NCBI GenBank assembly: GCA_032207245.1
Contig: CM063502.1
Coordinates: 74,085,009-74,149,008, forward strand
DNA from: Pardosa pseudoannulata
Taxonomy: Eukaryota > Arthropoda > Arachnida > Araneae > Lycosidae
DNA: 64,000 nucleotides
Direction of reading: 5' to 3'
Shown: positions 14,051 to 27,230 of the stretch, piece by piece
Numbering within the stretch: the stretch's first letter is position 1
Layout of the letters: the number at the start of each line of letters is the position of its first letter
Program-made: the position numbers and the translations under genes
The notes under the pieces: model-generated
What the model was told of the DNA's origin: nothing
The model's database searches: none
What the model saw: only the letters and a program-made list of their open reading frames with translations

Positions 14051-14940
14051 GTTTATCTGCTCTCAAACAAACAAGAGTGCAACAGACTATCAATTCTGTT
14101 TGTTGTTATCAATTTGTTTGTTGCGTGTAAATATGTAATATCTCTTTATCTCCTTATGTATCTCTTAATCTGTGCATATGTTTTATAATTATACATCCTT
14201 ATACATACAGGGCCAGCTCTGGTCTGTTAGTCGCTTGAGAGCAAGTTCCTATTTGGTCACTCCTATCACTACGAATTCTTAATAGATTTATAAGTTAGCC
14301 CAGTGCATAGAAGCTCACTATATTTTTTACTACTGCTCCACATAGTTGCTAAGCATTAAAAATGATTTAAAAGGTAGAATCTATTAAAATGCATAACTTT
14401 TCAAGCAAAAGTAGCAAAATGCACTTTCAAACTCCCTCTTTTCCCTTTTTATTTGACAATTCAAAAATAATAACTGAATATTTAAGTAATTTCTATTTGA
14501 CTGATAGTAATACTATCTAAAGATATAGAGAGTATAATTTGGTAACAAAATTATACATTATTATCTACATTTAAACTCTTGTTACAAATCTGTGTGGATT
14601 TTCTTTTAGTTAGCATTTCTGAAATTATTTTAAGTAAAAATTTTCTTTATGATAGACTAATATTTTGGAAATCAATCCCTCTTTAAACAATAAAAAAGTT
14701 AAAAAGTTCTTATTTTAAAACTAACCAAACTTTGTGAGAGTATTTTATACCAGATGCAAACAGTCACAGACAAGAATAAATATATTTTCTCAATTTCTAT
14801 AAATATTTTCAGTAAAATCGTATTTTTTTTATTTTAAAGCTAGTTAGCATCTTTCAATATCATATATTCTATAAGTTGTACTAAAAATTTAGCCACCGGA
14901 TGGCATGCTTGGTCTGTATACCTAATAGCCACGACCCTAC

Positions 14941-14956
14941 ATAAATAAATAAATAA

Positions 14957-14994
<38 letters not shown>
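14941..14994. repeat. (AAAT)n(TA)n microsatellite
   Basis: Several AAAT units pass into a TA run; it bounds the LTR-like block that follows. Confidence 0.93.
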
Positions 14995-14997
<3 letters not shown>

Positions 14998-15558
14998 ATA
15001 TATCAAAATTGTTTAACTTTAATATTATCCTTAATTTATACTTTATTATTAGTCCTTAAATACTTCTCCTCTCCCATCCTAATTCCTTAAAATCTTTTTC
15101 CCAGCCTCTAAGTGTCTTAATCAAAGGAGCGTCCTCGACTTAAAATTCTTTCGTTACATTTCCCAAAGCTTTCTGTCCTGTAGACGTAAATTTTCTGTCT
15201 ATTTAACATGTTTTCCAGCTGTCGCTGGCAAAAAGCTCGGAGTTTTTCCTGATCTTAACACTTAAATTCGCTGAGTATGTTTCTTGTCCCTTGGGAAAAT
15301 TCTTTCTGTCTTCGCTCTTGGGTGCACCTCTATATTAGCAGAGTGATTTTTGTGTCTTTCTTTTGTCTGTCGTCGACTAGTAAAGATGTCTGTTTTAGCA
15401 GGTCTAAAATAAAGTTTTAATTAGACTTGTGCCGTTCTCTTCAATGTGGCCCGACTGCATCGTTATTACTGCTAGCTGATTAGGCTTCTTCTTGCCCAGT
15501 AGCCCGGGCAAGTAAAAATAATAGGGGCTATAATATCCAGCAGTTTTATAATTATTGG

Positions 15559-15559
<1 letters not shown>
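14995..15559 (+). mobile_element. LTR-like block between two TA tracts
   Basis: A block of about 560 bp, distinctly less AT-rich from about 15,060, lies exactly between (TA)n at its left and right. It contains AATAAAG at 15,408-15,414 followed by a GC-rich tail (AGCCCGGGCAAG at about 15,501) like an R/U5 region on the plus strand. Its ends do not give a clear TG...CA pair, so boundaries and class remain uncertain. Confidence 0.35.

Positions 15560-15593
<34 letters not shown>
15560..15593. repeat. (TA)n microsatellite
   Basis: A pure TA run at the right border of the LTR-like block. Confidence 0.95.
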
Positions 15594-15595
<2 letters not shown>

Positions 15596-15929
15596 CTAAC
15601 TTAAGTTACAAATTAAAACTAGCTGTATCACTTTACTTGCATAACTTTACATACTTTTTATGAATTAAAACGATTGAAGGGTTGAAAGTTCATCTCAGTA
15701 TTAAAGTTAAGTATGAGTACAACAAAATATTAAACAAAAAATCCTAAAACGTAAAAATAAACATTAGAAGGATTCAAAAACAGTAATAAAAAACATACAA
15801 TTTTTTCAATATTTACTATAAATAAAGATTTAATATCTTAAGACAATACCAAAAATTCTAGTTGTCAAAGGGAAAGAAATAACGAAGTAGTCAAAAAAAT
15901 ATTAGCTTAACTGCTTATTTTGTCACATG

Positions 15930-16770
15930 TTTTGTCAGTAAAATATTTTCGAGTCACTGTTGTTAAAAATGTATTTTTCCTTCTTCGCAACATTTACAAA
16001 ATGAAATGTTTTAATACTTAAAACAAGTTCTTTCCTGTACTTTGGTGAGCACCTCATATTAAGCCTATAATAAATGTTAATAAGAATAATATGAAATTAC
16101 CGTACCTGTAATTCAACTGAGACCATCAAGCGTAATTATTCTTTAATTATCACCTTTGAGACATTATTACAATAATTAACTGATAAATATCTACATTCAG
16201 AGTGAAAAACAAATAACCTCTAAAGCATATATAATTGAAGTCGGTTTCGTCTGAAATGTAATTAAGATATTGTTTATTAATATGACGCATGAAACATAGG
16301 CATGAAAGTTTGATTAAATCTGTACTTCACGGTGAAAAGAATCGAGTAAATTCTTTAAAAGATACGTTTAAAGGCAATATTTAAGCTTTTAAAAACACTA
16401 TAGCTAATAATTAAAATATAAAATTAATACGTTTATTATAAATTACTGTTAATAATATTATTTTTTGAGATTTATTTAAGTCACTAAATGCTATCAATAT
16501 TTGAAATTAAAATTAAGTATTCATTAAAAAACTGAAAATTTAACTATAAATTAACACCAATACTATTTTAAAAGTAAACCTATTTTTCATTAGGATTTTT
16601 TTGATATGATAAATGAAAATCTGAAACATAAGACTCATTAAATCTATAAATGTGTTTGAATAGAATCCAAAAAGTTGTATAGGCACAGCTTTAAATGTAA
16701 TTTATACGCAAGTAATGATCATTATTTAAATCCAAGACTTAAATACACGTGAAATTCCATTATTAATTAC
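15930..16770 (+). repeat. Diverged copy of the ~0.88-kb tandem unit
   Basis: The order of landmarks matches the younger copies: TTCCTTCTTCGCAAC, CACCTCATATTAAGC, GTCTGAAATGTAATTAAG, ATTGTTTATTAATATGACGC, AATTCTTTAAAAG. Many substitutions and small indels separate it from the three near-identical copies downstream. A three-fold 14-15-bp minisatellite (GATTTAGGTATACC) closes it at 16,771-16,811. Confidence 0.7.
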
Positions 16771-19417
16771 GATTTAGGTATACCCGATTTAGGTATACCG
16801 ATTTAGGTATAAATATTAGCACTATTTGAAAATCAAATGACAGACTCTTAAGTTTAGAAAAACTGAAGTATGTATTTTCAATAATTAAATATTATTGCAC
16901 CTTTTTATTATATATGCTGCATAGTAATATTTACATATTGGTACAATTTATGTCACAATTACTAGTAATATACAATATCATGATAAATAAGACTGATAAG
17001 GTAAAATGGAATGAACTATTAAACTACCACCAAAATAAACTAAATATTTTATCATATGCTCACTCTTATGCCGTTAAATGCCTAATAATTTTCTATTAAG
17101 GCTTCATGATAATATTTTATTAAATCAGCCTTTCTATTTGATTATTGCGTACATTGTCAATACAACTTTTTCAAGTCATTGATCAACATTGGTGATGAAA
17201 AATTTATTTTCTTCTTCGTAACAGTCACAAAATGGAATTTGCTGCAATTCTTTGGAATAAATCCTTCATTGTCACTTGGCAAAGGCCTCATATGAGCATA
17301 TAATGAATTTTAATAAGGAAATTAGTCTACAATATCACCGTTCTTATAATTTATTTGAAATCTTCAAGAGTAATTTTTATTTAACTATCACGTTTTTGAT
17401 TTTATTGCAACATTTAAATGACGAGTATCAATTTTCAGAAATAAAAACAAATCCTTTTTGAAGCGAATGTAATTAAAGTCAGTAATGCCTGAAATGTAAT
17501 TAAGATATTGTTTATTAATATGACGCATGGAACACAAACATGAAAATTTTTTTCAATCTGCGTTTCTAATTATAAAATTCAAGTAAATTCTTTAAGGCCT
17601 GTTTTTAAGGCAGTTTATACCCAGTTAATTATTAAGATATAAATGTAATATATTGATTATTAATTAAGATCTAGGTATATCCATAAATATTAGCACTATT
17701 TGAAAATCAAATGAAAGACTCTTAAAAAAGTTTAGAAAAACTGAAGTACGCAGTTTCAATAATTAAAAATTATTATATTTTTTTATTGTAAATGCTGCAG
17801 AGTAAAATTTACATACCGGTATAATTTATGTCACAGTCAGTAGTAATATACAATATTATGATATACAAGCCAGATAAGGTAAGATGGAATGAACTACTAA
17901 ACTGCCACCAAAATAAACTAAAAATTTTATCATATGCTCCCTCTTATGCAGTTACATGCCTAATAATTTTCTATTAAGGCTTCACGATAATATTTGATTA
18001 AATCAGCCTTTCTACTTGATTATTGCGTACATTGTCAATACAACTTTTTCAAGTCATTGATCAACATTGGTGATGAAAAATTTATTTTCTTCTTCGTAAC
18101 AGTCACAAAATGGAATTTGCTGCAATTCTTTGAAATAACTCCTTCACTGTCACTTGGCAAAGGCCTCATATGAGCATATAATGAATTTTAATAAGGAAAA
18201 TAGTCTACAATATCACCGTTCTTATAATTTATTTGAAATCTTCAAGAGTAATTTTTATTTAACTATCACGTTTTTGATTTTATTGCAACATTTAAATGAC
18301 GAGTATCAATTTTCAGGAATAAAAACAAATCCTTTTTGAAGCGAATGTAATTAAAGTCAGTAATGCCTAAAATGTAATTAAGATATTGTTTATTAATATG
18401 ACGGATAGAACGCAAACATAAAAATTTTTTTCAATCTGCGTTTCTAATTATAAAATTCAAGTAAATTCTTTAAGGCCTGTTTTTAAGGCAGTTTATACCC
18501 AGTTAATTATTAAGACATAAATGTAATATATTGATTATTAATTAAGATCTAGGTATATCCATAAATATTAGCACTATTTGAAAATCAAATGAAAGACTCT
18601 TAAAAAAGTTTAGAAAAACTGAAGTTTGCAGTTTCAATAATTAAAAAATATTATATCTTTTTATTGTAAATGCTGCATAGTAAAATTTACATACCGGTAC
18701 AATTTATGTCACAGTCAGTAGTAATATACAATATCATGATATACAAGCCAGATAAGGTAAAATGGAATGAACTATTAAACTGCCACCAAAATAAACTAAA
18801 TATTTTATCATATGCTCCCTCTTATGCAGTTAAATGCCTAATAATTTTCTATTAAGGCTTCACGATAATATTTTATTAAATCAGCCTTTCTATTTGATTA
18901 TTGCGTACATTGTCAATACAACTTTTTCAAGTCATTGATCAACATTGGTGATGAAAAATTTATTTTCTTCTTCGTAACAGTCTCAAAATGAAATTTGCTG
19001 CAATTCTTTGGAATAAATCCTTCTCCGTCACTTTGCAAAGGCCTCATATGAGCATATAATGAATTTTAATAAGGAAATTAATCTACAATATCACCGTTCT
19101 TATAATTTATTTGAAATCTTCAAGACTAATTTTTATTTAACTATCACGTTTTTGATTTTATTGCAACATTTAAATGACGAGTATCAATTTTCAGGAATAA
19201 AAACAAATCCTTTTTGAAGCGAATGTAATTAAAGTCAGTAATGCCTGAAATGTAATTAAGATATTGTTTATTAATACGACTCATGGAACACAAACATGAA
19301 AATTTGTTTCAATCTGTGTTTTTAATTATAAAATTCAAGTAAATTCTTTAAGGCCTGTTTTTTAAGGCAATTTATACCCAGTTAATTATTAAGACATAAA
19401 TCTAATAGACTGATTAT
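16770..19417 (+). repeat. Three near-identical tandem copies of a ~0.88-kb unit
   Basis: The anchor GCACTATTTGAAAATCAAAT occurs at 16,819, 17,693 and 18,571, giving periods of 874 and 878 bp; the last copy stops at about 19,417. Shared 61-codon frames (17,276 and 18,154; 16,914 and 18,670) recur only because the copies are so alike; they have no known domain and the older flanking copies do not keep them open, so I do not call them genes. Confidence 0.9.
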
Positions 19418-20554
19418 AAAATAATGTTAGATGACATTGATTTTTAAAATAACCATTTTGCTAAAACTACTACTGATGTTGTAAAATCAAATTAAATATC
19501 AGTTAATTTAAAATTATATTGTAATTTATGTATGCTAAAGCTTTTAAAGCTCCAAAAACTTTTTCTCACCAAAAGGAATTTTTATCGTCTTCTAATAGTT
19601 AAATCTCTTTTTAATGTAAATGCTATATAGTAATTACATTCACTTTTTTTAAAGATAGCTTTACCTTAATTTCTAGGTACATTTTGTTGACATGCAATAT
19701 ATTGTCAGTTTTATTGTAATAAATTACATCTAAAATTCAACTCAGTTTATCAAGATTAATTATTTTTAACTATTACCTGTCTAATTCTATTACGAAAATT
19801 AACTGATAAATATCTCCTTATGGAGTGAAAAACTTATAAATTCAAAGAAAATGAAATAGTCTGAAATGTAACTCTTATGCATGACATCAAATTAAGAAAT
19901 TACTTCTGTTACATTTAGAACAGAGAAATGGAAAATTGATTACTTATTTTTAACTGAATGATCGATTGTGATTTTTCATATAGCGTAATTTTTAAAAAGC
20001 ATACATTTAAAGATAATTTAATAAGGGATTTAATGAATGATGTAAAAATTATCAGATGTTATCAATTCACAGTTAGTGTTCTTATTCTTTGAGTCTACAT
20101 ATATCTCAAAATATTATCCACATTCAAAAATATAAAATAGTATATCTTTAAAAACCAAAATTTAATGTAAAATATTAAACTCTAAAGAGCGTATTTGCAT
20201 ACGAATGTATTTTCATTTATTATCACGTTTATGATCTTTTTAATGAAAATACTTTATAGCAATATTTAAGTTTTATGGAAATTTTATTAACATATCGTAA
20301 TACGTATTATTTTAGTCAAAATGATACGTATTATATTGATAGAATTCAGGTAAATCTAAATAAAACAATACTTTACTAACAAAATTAGCTAAATAATAAG
20401 TTAAATTTTCAATCCCTTAAGTAGATAAAAACTTAATATTCCTGTATTAAATCTCTACTGTAATATTTTTAAAAATATTAATAATTTTAATGACATTCAA
20501 TGCAGTGTGACATTCTACCAATTTTTCTTCCAATTTTAAATTGCTCTTATACTA

Positions 20555-20556
<2 letters not shown>

Positions 20557-20621
<65 letters not shown>

Positions 20622-20624
20622 TAT
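20557..20624. repeat. (TA)n microsatellite
   Basis: TA run with one TG interruption. Confidence 0.95.
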
Positions 20625-21180
20625 GTTAGACCGTAGGAACAACGACCGATGATTTGGCGTAAAGCGTCGATGGTTTTAAGGAAATGTCTGTAGTTAACCA
20701 AAACTACCTGAAAATTAAAAAAAAAAACTACTCAAATTTGTTTTACGGGGACTAGACTTAGCAAGAATTTAGTCTACAACTGAGTATTCCCCGATTTATT
20801 TTATTTCACTCTAAAATTAAAAAACAGAGAATCTACTGTAGCACGTTCTCTAGCTAATACAGTTGCCAGAAGACTGACAGAAATTGGACTCCCTCAAGCG
20901 AGATAGCACACTTTTCGCAGACGAATAAAATAATTCAGCATTCCTGTGGTTGGTTACGGAGCCAGTTGGTCATTCAAATTGGCACTCAGAGACCAAATTG
21001 CGCAACTTGGTCTTTGTGAAATTGTAGTAAAACAGTAGTAAAAGTTGTAAAAATTGCAAATTAAGATTTATTGATGGGAAAGCTGAAGAGATTGCGCTCT
21101 TGAATTGAGTATCTTTTCTTTATAACTAAATGGAATTAAAATTAGGAAAAATAATTTAGGTTAAAATTTTAAAATATAAA
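20625..21180. mobile_element. Unclassified insert between TA tracts, possibly LTR-derived
   Basis: From TGTTAGACCGTAGGAAC at about 20,623 the sequence is markedly less AT-rich to about 21,060 and interrupts the old ~0.88-kb repeat field. Its start resembles an LTR (TGTTAG...), but I cannot find a matching ...CTAACA end or any protein. It could be a truncated LTR or another element. Confidence 0.3.
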
Positions 21181-21195
21181 TAAATAAATAAATGA

Positions 21196-21279
21196 ATATA
21201 TATATATATATATTTATATATATGTATTATATATATGTATATATATGTATTATATATATATATATGTATTATATATATG

Positions 21280-21326
<47 letters not shown>

Positions 21327-21350
21327 TGCATATATACAGAGAGAGATATA
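21196..21350. repeat. Compound TA/TG/GA microsatellite
   Basis: Alternating TATATG, TTAT and long TA tracts end in a short GAGAGA run. Confidence 0.93.
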
Positions 21351-22127
21351 AAGAGGGAGAGATGACTAAAAATTTTGTTACCGACCAATCAACATTGATC
21401 CTACATTATTATTTTCTTTTTTCTGAAATGAAGTTTTATAAATTTCTTTATCAATTTCAGAATTTTCTTTTGTTTTTGGATGAATACTTCATAGGTAAGG
21501 AAATCGATGTAAGAAATCATCATATCTATAACACAACAGAGATCGTGAAGCTTAAGTATTCCTCAATTATCACTTTTCTGAATGTATTACGATCATCGAC
21601 TAATAAATATTGACATTCAGAGTAAAGAAACAAATGTTACTGAAATGTGTTATGTCTGAAATGTAATTAAATTATTGTTTATTAATATAGTGTATTAACA
21701 GGGCATTTAAGAGTGATCAAATCCATGTTTCTCTTTGTATATAAATAAACGATACTTCTAAAGCTTGCATTTAAATTAATTTATACAAAGCTAAAGAAAA
21801 TATAAAAAACAAAAAATTTAGTTATAAATTCATGATGAATTTTCTAGCAAGTCCAAAAATACTATTGTCGTTTAAAAAAAAAATTAAAAATCTGTTTAAA
21901 AATTGCAAACAGAATACAATTTCTTATACAAAATCATACAACATTTTATTTTCATACCAATAAACTTTCATTTTGTGCAAACGGTGACATCTTTTTAATT
22001 TAAGGGCTGTACAGAATGTTTTCATCTTAATTTCTAGTTTCAGTTTGTTAATCTGCCATATTTAGGGCTCGATTCAAGTTAAACGCGTATCTCTCGTATC
22101 TCACCTTTCGTCCGCAAACTTGTGGGT

Positions 22128-22370
22128 TTAGTGTGGTGTACTACGGTTTACTTTTGCACCATGAAGGCTAATAAGACCGGGACCTACAGTTTAAAGCCAA
22201 TTCCGAAAGGCTGCGAACATCCATGTGAGATTGGGAATCGAATCCATGAACTCCGGTAAGTTTAAATCCCAATGCGTCATGGGTTTTCTTAGCCGTTTGG
22301 AATTGGCTTTAAGCAGTCAGCCCCTGTCTTATTAGCCCTCATATTAAATCGGGTCCATAGAATCATAGGC
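22128..22370. mobile_element. Head-to-head inverted pair of family-A SINEs
   Basis: Positions about 22,128-22,253 are a minus-strand copy (GGGAATCGAATCC is its B box; AAAGCCAATTCCGAAAGGC and AGACCGGGACC are its body). It is joined at ACTCCGGTAAG to a plus-strand copy from about 22,255 to 22,370 (TTTAAATCCCAATGCGTCAT, TTGGAATTGGCTTTAAGC, GGTCCATAG). Both lack the A-box side, so the two B-box halves meet almost directly. Confidence 0.75.
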
Positions 22371-22490
22371 ATTAAACTTGATTAGCGAACTACTTACCCT
22401 AAAATAAATTCAATGAGACGTTTTCTTTAAATTAAATACCTAATATTTCTTTTAAAACTATTCTGATATATTCTAAAAAATATATAAAAA

Positions 22491-22494
<4 letters not shown>

Positions 22495-22579
<85 letters not shown>
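22495..22579. repeat. (CA)n(TA)n compound microsatellite
   Basis: About 30 bp of CA followed by about 55 bp of TA. Minus-strand Tyr-Ile/Cys-Val frames are artefacts. Confidence 0.97.
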
Positions 22580-22581
<2 letters not shown>

Positions 22582-22964
22582 AGGTTTTGGTTAAAATTAT
22601 GTTCGCCCATAGGAAGCAATAACACTGGAGAAAATCTTGTATACTCTCGCCGTTTAGGCACAATTTAGTGGGCAGGAATGTACACAGAATTATTTACTCA
22701 TGCAGATATAGAAACAGTTATAATTGTTTTGAGACAGTATGTAATCCTAATTGAAATGTTATTAAAAGTTATAAAAATTTCTTAAAGTAATCCAAGTTAT
22801 CAATTATGTTTTTATAGTCAAATAAATTAATTAAAATAAATTTTAATAGGTCTTTGTTGCAGTGAGTATAAGTGAAAATTACTCAACAGTGACAATAAAA
22901 TCCAAGTAAAATTTGGGCCAGTTTTTGAATTATATTTCAAAACAATGTAATGTGAAGGAGATTG

Positions 22965-23182
22965 TATTTAGTTTTGGTAGTTCTGGTCAACTGTTTGGTA
23001 ACACGATAGCTAATGAGACTGCGATCTACTGCTTCAGCCGATTCTAAATGAGTACGAACATCCATACAGGCAGTGGAATTCGAACCAATGTACTCCGACA
23101 CGAAAGAGCAGAGCCCCATTTATTTGTCGTGTTGCAAAAAGTAGACCGTAGCACTCCAAAACCAAACCAAACCAAACCAAAC
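22965..23182. mobile_element. Second fold-back SINE (minus body plus plus-strand tail)
   Basis: A minus-strand copy covers about 22,965-23,105 (GGAATTCGAACCAATGTACTC is its B-box region; GCTAATGAGACTGCGATC its body). Immediately after comes a plus-strand 3' end, about 23,127-23,182, with GTTGCAAAAAGTAGACCGTA and a (CCAAA)n tail of about five units. The frames read through here are chance. Confidence 0.7.
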
Positions 23183-23199
23183 CTATTTATTTGGTCATC

Positions 23200-24380
23200 G
23201 TTCGACTTTATTTGAAAGCGAATGATTAGGGCTGAAAATTTTATCGGTTTTAAATAGTACAACCTATTACATAAGGACATGTGTCAATGTTCGAGTCATA
23301 ATTCAACGTCACTCAAAGACAATTGTCAATACTAGCTATCATGAGTAGTGAAACCTTAATACCCCTTTTAAGAAGATCTTAATATTTCATTTAGTGCCCC
23401 AAAACGTTCGCTACTTATCCGATTAAAGAAAATCTCCTTGTATGAAACGTATGAGTTTAATTACTAGTCAACGAATCTATCTACTGAATCAAATATTGCA
23501 TAGTACTCTTCATTGTTGACTTTTTGTGACATTTTAGGGAGCATATAATAAAGCAATTCCTATCGAATGCTTAATGTCCTTTATCAGACCTATAAGGATC
23601 GTAATCGGGGTGGTATGTTTCTTCTAACATCTGCTTCCGTTACAAAAAGATTTCAAAGAAATATTTCAATAGTTTCCGTGTTTTTGATATTGTGTAGACA
23701 TTGTTTCCTAATGACTAACAGGAGTTTCCAAAACGATAGTAATTGCTTCTAGTCGTAACATGCCAACACTTTATCTAAAGCACAGGAAGACAAAGTACAG
23801 TATCTATTCTGGTCATCTCATTCACCTAACTAATGTTACTAAATATAAATAACAACACTGGAGGTAAAAACTTCACATATCTCCTCTTTTCAGCACTATC
23901 GAAAAGAGTACCTCTGTTTTCAGATTCCATGTTTCTAAAAATTTTCTTCTATATTTTGGAGCATTCTAACTGCGCAAAAAGGACAAAGTTAGAACCAAGA
24001 TTTACAAATAGGAAATCACAAAGATATTATCCTCGTTTGTTTTATTGTTTTGCTTACTAATCATTTCATTTCATTCAATGTTGAATGAAATTAAGTTACT
24101 GTATTCTATACATTTTTAGCTAAAGAATTTCGAAGAATATTCATAAGTGTTATTTGTAGTCCTAAGTTGACTAAATCATTATGTACATTATAATTAATAA
24201 TAATTAATATTATGTCCAAGTAGCCTTTATGTATCTTAGAAGCCTTAAGTTCTTTAAAATACTGTTTTCAAATCATAGTCAACTATCAAATATCATCAAG
24301 AGTATCTCCAAGTTAATTTATCCTTTTAATCAATACAGAAATGTAATTATAAGCAAAGAGTTTATTATAAGAGTTTATTT
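23200..24380. other. Mixed-composition DNA without identified genes
   Basis: Short plus frames at 23,567-23,752 and 23,833-24,060 show no domain or splice context. No element was recognised. Confidence 0.35.
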
Positions 24381-24386
24381 CATTTA

Positions 24387-24840
<454 letters not shown>

Positions 24841-25129
24841 GTTTGCAAGCATAGTTAAATATAGATGGTAGAGTCATCTCATAAGAGGTTTTATTTGATA
24901 TAGCCCTGTATCGTAAGAAAATCTTTTCTTAGTGAGTTTGTCTTTCGGCAGGTAGTGTAACACATTCCCGAATTGTGTTTTATCTGAAAATGGCGAAAAA
25001 CAATATTTTAATAAACGATTGTAGTTAAATAAACGATTTTACTATTGGCACCGACTATATGTGTGTCTTCAATAATTTAAATATAATGATTTAATTATTT
25101 GGGCCTGGCATATATATGAAACTACTCCT

Positions 25130-25556
<427 letters not shown>

Positions 25557-26182
25557 ACAAATTCCTGAGATTCGAAATCTTTCTATGCTAGATAGCTCAT
25601 TTAGCAATACTAAGTATTGTACAATTCCAGATCCAAAATTTTCTTGTCTTACTAAATTATAGTTTTATTTGAATCAGCTACGCATTTATACCATCACAAT
25701 ATTTCTCCATGCATTTATTTCTTATAACGTGTTCATGGTTATATACAGTGTTTTAATAAAATGTTTTCCCTAGAGGGGTCGAAAGAAAATTCGTGTTGAT
25801 TACTAAATTTAATGAAATTTGTTTAATAACAATTAAAGATTTTCATTCGACAAGTAAGAGGTAGCAGTAAAATAGTGAAATAAAAGTATACAAGCCGATG
25901 CATAACTAATATGATCACTTTTAGCTTTATATTTCTTTTTCTAAAACAACTCAATCAAAAAGAGAAAAAAAAAAAAAAAAAAGAGAAAAAAAAACCTACA
26001 CCTGCGTGTTATCGTAAAAATACATAGTTAAGGGATAAAGGGGACTCATAAATTAATTTATAAATTTTTAAAAGTTTAATTTTAAAACAGCACCATTAAA
26101 TAAAGTGAATGTTTCATATGCAACTTAAAGTATTACCACGTAGTTCAAGACACGTTTAAGGAAATCATACATACACACAGGT

Positions 26183-26183
<1 letters not shown>

Positions 26184-26278
<95 letters not shown>
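26184..26278. repeat. (TA)n microsatellite
   Basis: TA run with two AAT interruptions, directly joined to copy 2 of the TA-linked segment. Confidence 0.96.
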
Positions 26279-26280
<2 letters not shown>

Positions 26281-26590
26281 CATTCCTTAATTTTTTCATT
26301 AGTGTTCAATTAAACAATTTCATATTTGCGTGCCGAACGATGGCCGAATGGTTAGGTTGCTGGCCTTTGGAACCGGAGTTCGTGGGTTCGAGTCACTATA
26401 TAATTCATAGCCGTTAATCGGCTTTAATAGGTATTTAGCCCTCGTGTTGCAATAAGTAGACCGTATAAACCAAAAAATCATACTTTATATATTATATGTA
26501 AAACACATGATTGCGGTTGCAAATCGTGGACAGCCGAGAAACTTCTTTTTGATACAATTACTTCCAAATAGTGTATTAATATAGTCTGTA
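26274..26590 (+). repeat. TA-linked segment, copy 2, interrupted by a SINE
   Basis: It matches 24,660-24,840 on both sides of a family-A SINE: TAATCATTCCTTAA, TCAATTAAACAATTT before it; GTTGCAAATCGTGGACAGC and TTCCAAATAGTGTATTAATA after it. Confidence 0.75.
26331..26478 (+). mobile_element. Family-A SINE, best-preserved copy
   Basis: A-box TGGCCGAATGGTTAGG and B-box GGTTCGAGTCAC are present, so the head is tRNA-derived (the D-arm looks most like class II tRNAs such as Ser or Leu). The body (ATAGCCGTTAATCGGCTTTA) is slightly deleted and it ends GTAGACCGTA...AACCAAAAAA. Imperfect target duplications TCATATTT and TCATACTT flank it, and the empty site is visible in the paralogue at 24.7 kb. It is not a functional tRNA gene. 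Confidence 0.8.
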
Positions 26591-26979
26591 TATGTCTCAT
26601 ACCTGCGTGTTTTATATATGAATATTATTTATAAAAATAGAACTTTAAATTTTCTATCCATGAATCTAGACAAAAGTTTATACAAAATGGGGGCTCGCAA
26701 ATGAGAAAATAGCTTGCACCCCATTGTTTTAAAAGATTCTATCTTTAAAATCAGGATGATTCTTTTTAGTTCTCAGTAAGAATTAAAACTTCACGGGATT
26801 GACGAGTCTTCCTTCAAGAGTAATCCACTTCTTGAAAATTGATAGTTTTCTGTCTGTATGTGTCAAATTGTTTGAGAGCGTATGCTAAAGTTTTAGTTAA
26901 TACTAAATAGTAACCCTTTTAAAGGTTCACATTGTACAGTCACAATGCTAGCCTCTATCCTCTTCGTACTGGGTCATTT

Positions 26980-27230
26980 TAATGCAATGTTTCCTAAAAT
27001 AAAACAAATAAACGTTAATAGCTTTAATTTACAACATTATGTACACAAGGATGAATTAATTTGGTAAATAAATTTTATTCAGATTTATAATTTATGTCTT
27101 AGTGATAATTCAAACTCCATGATATCCCCAAGGATAATTATATTAAAGAATAAAAACAGTAAAATATATGAACAACATAAATTGGTATGAGCATCACAAC
27201 TATTGTCATTGCTACTTTGGAAAACTAATT
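26980..27230 (+). repeat. Left flank of the 230-bp satellite, related to its right flank
   Basis: AAATAAATTTTATTCAGAT, ATAATTTATGTCTTAGTGATAA, ATGATATCCCCAAGGA and AGCATCACAACTATTGTCATT correspond to AAATAAATTTTATTAAGAT, ATAGGTTATGGCTGAGTAAT, ATGATATCCCTAAGAAC and GAACACCACAAATCTTGTCATT at 30,930-31,190. Confidence 0.7.

Larger units (their letters stand above)
19418..22060 (+). repeat. Older, broken copies of the same ~0.88-kb unit
   Basis: Landmarks of the unit recur at about 19,600-19,880 (TGTAAATGCTATATAGTAATT, AACTGATAAATATCTCC, GTCTGAAATGTAAC), 20,220-20,300 (TATCACGTTTATGATC), 21,480-21,680 (ATTATCACTTTTCTGA, GTCTGAAATGTAATTAAA, ATTGTTTATTAATATAGTG) and 21,960-22,060. They are interrupted by TA tracts and the block at 20.6-21.2 kb. 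The 21,245-21,613 frame runs from a TA repeat into this region and is not a gene. Confidence 0.6.

Noticed and set aside
17276..18339. Identical 61-codon frames repeated at 878-bp spacing
   Set aside because: They sit inside the tandem unit and are alike only because the copies are recent; older copies do not keep the frame.
26331..26400. Possible functional tRNA gene
   Set aside because: A and B boxes are present, but the acceptor stem does not close and the head is joined to a SINE body found elsewhere in the window.
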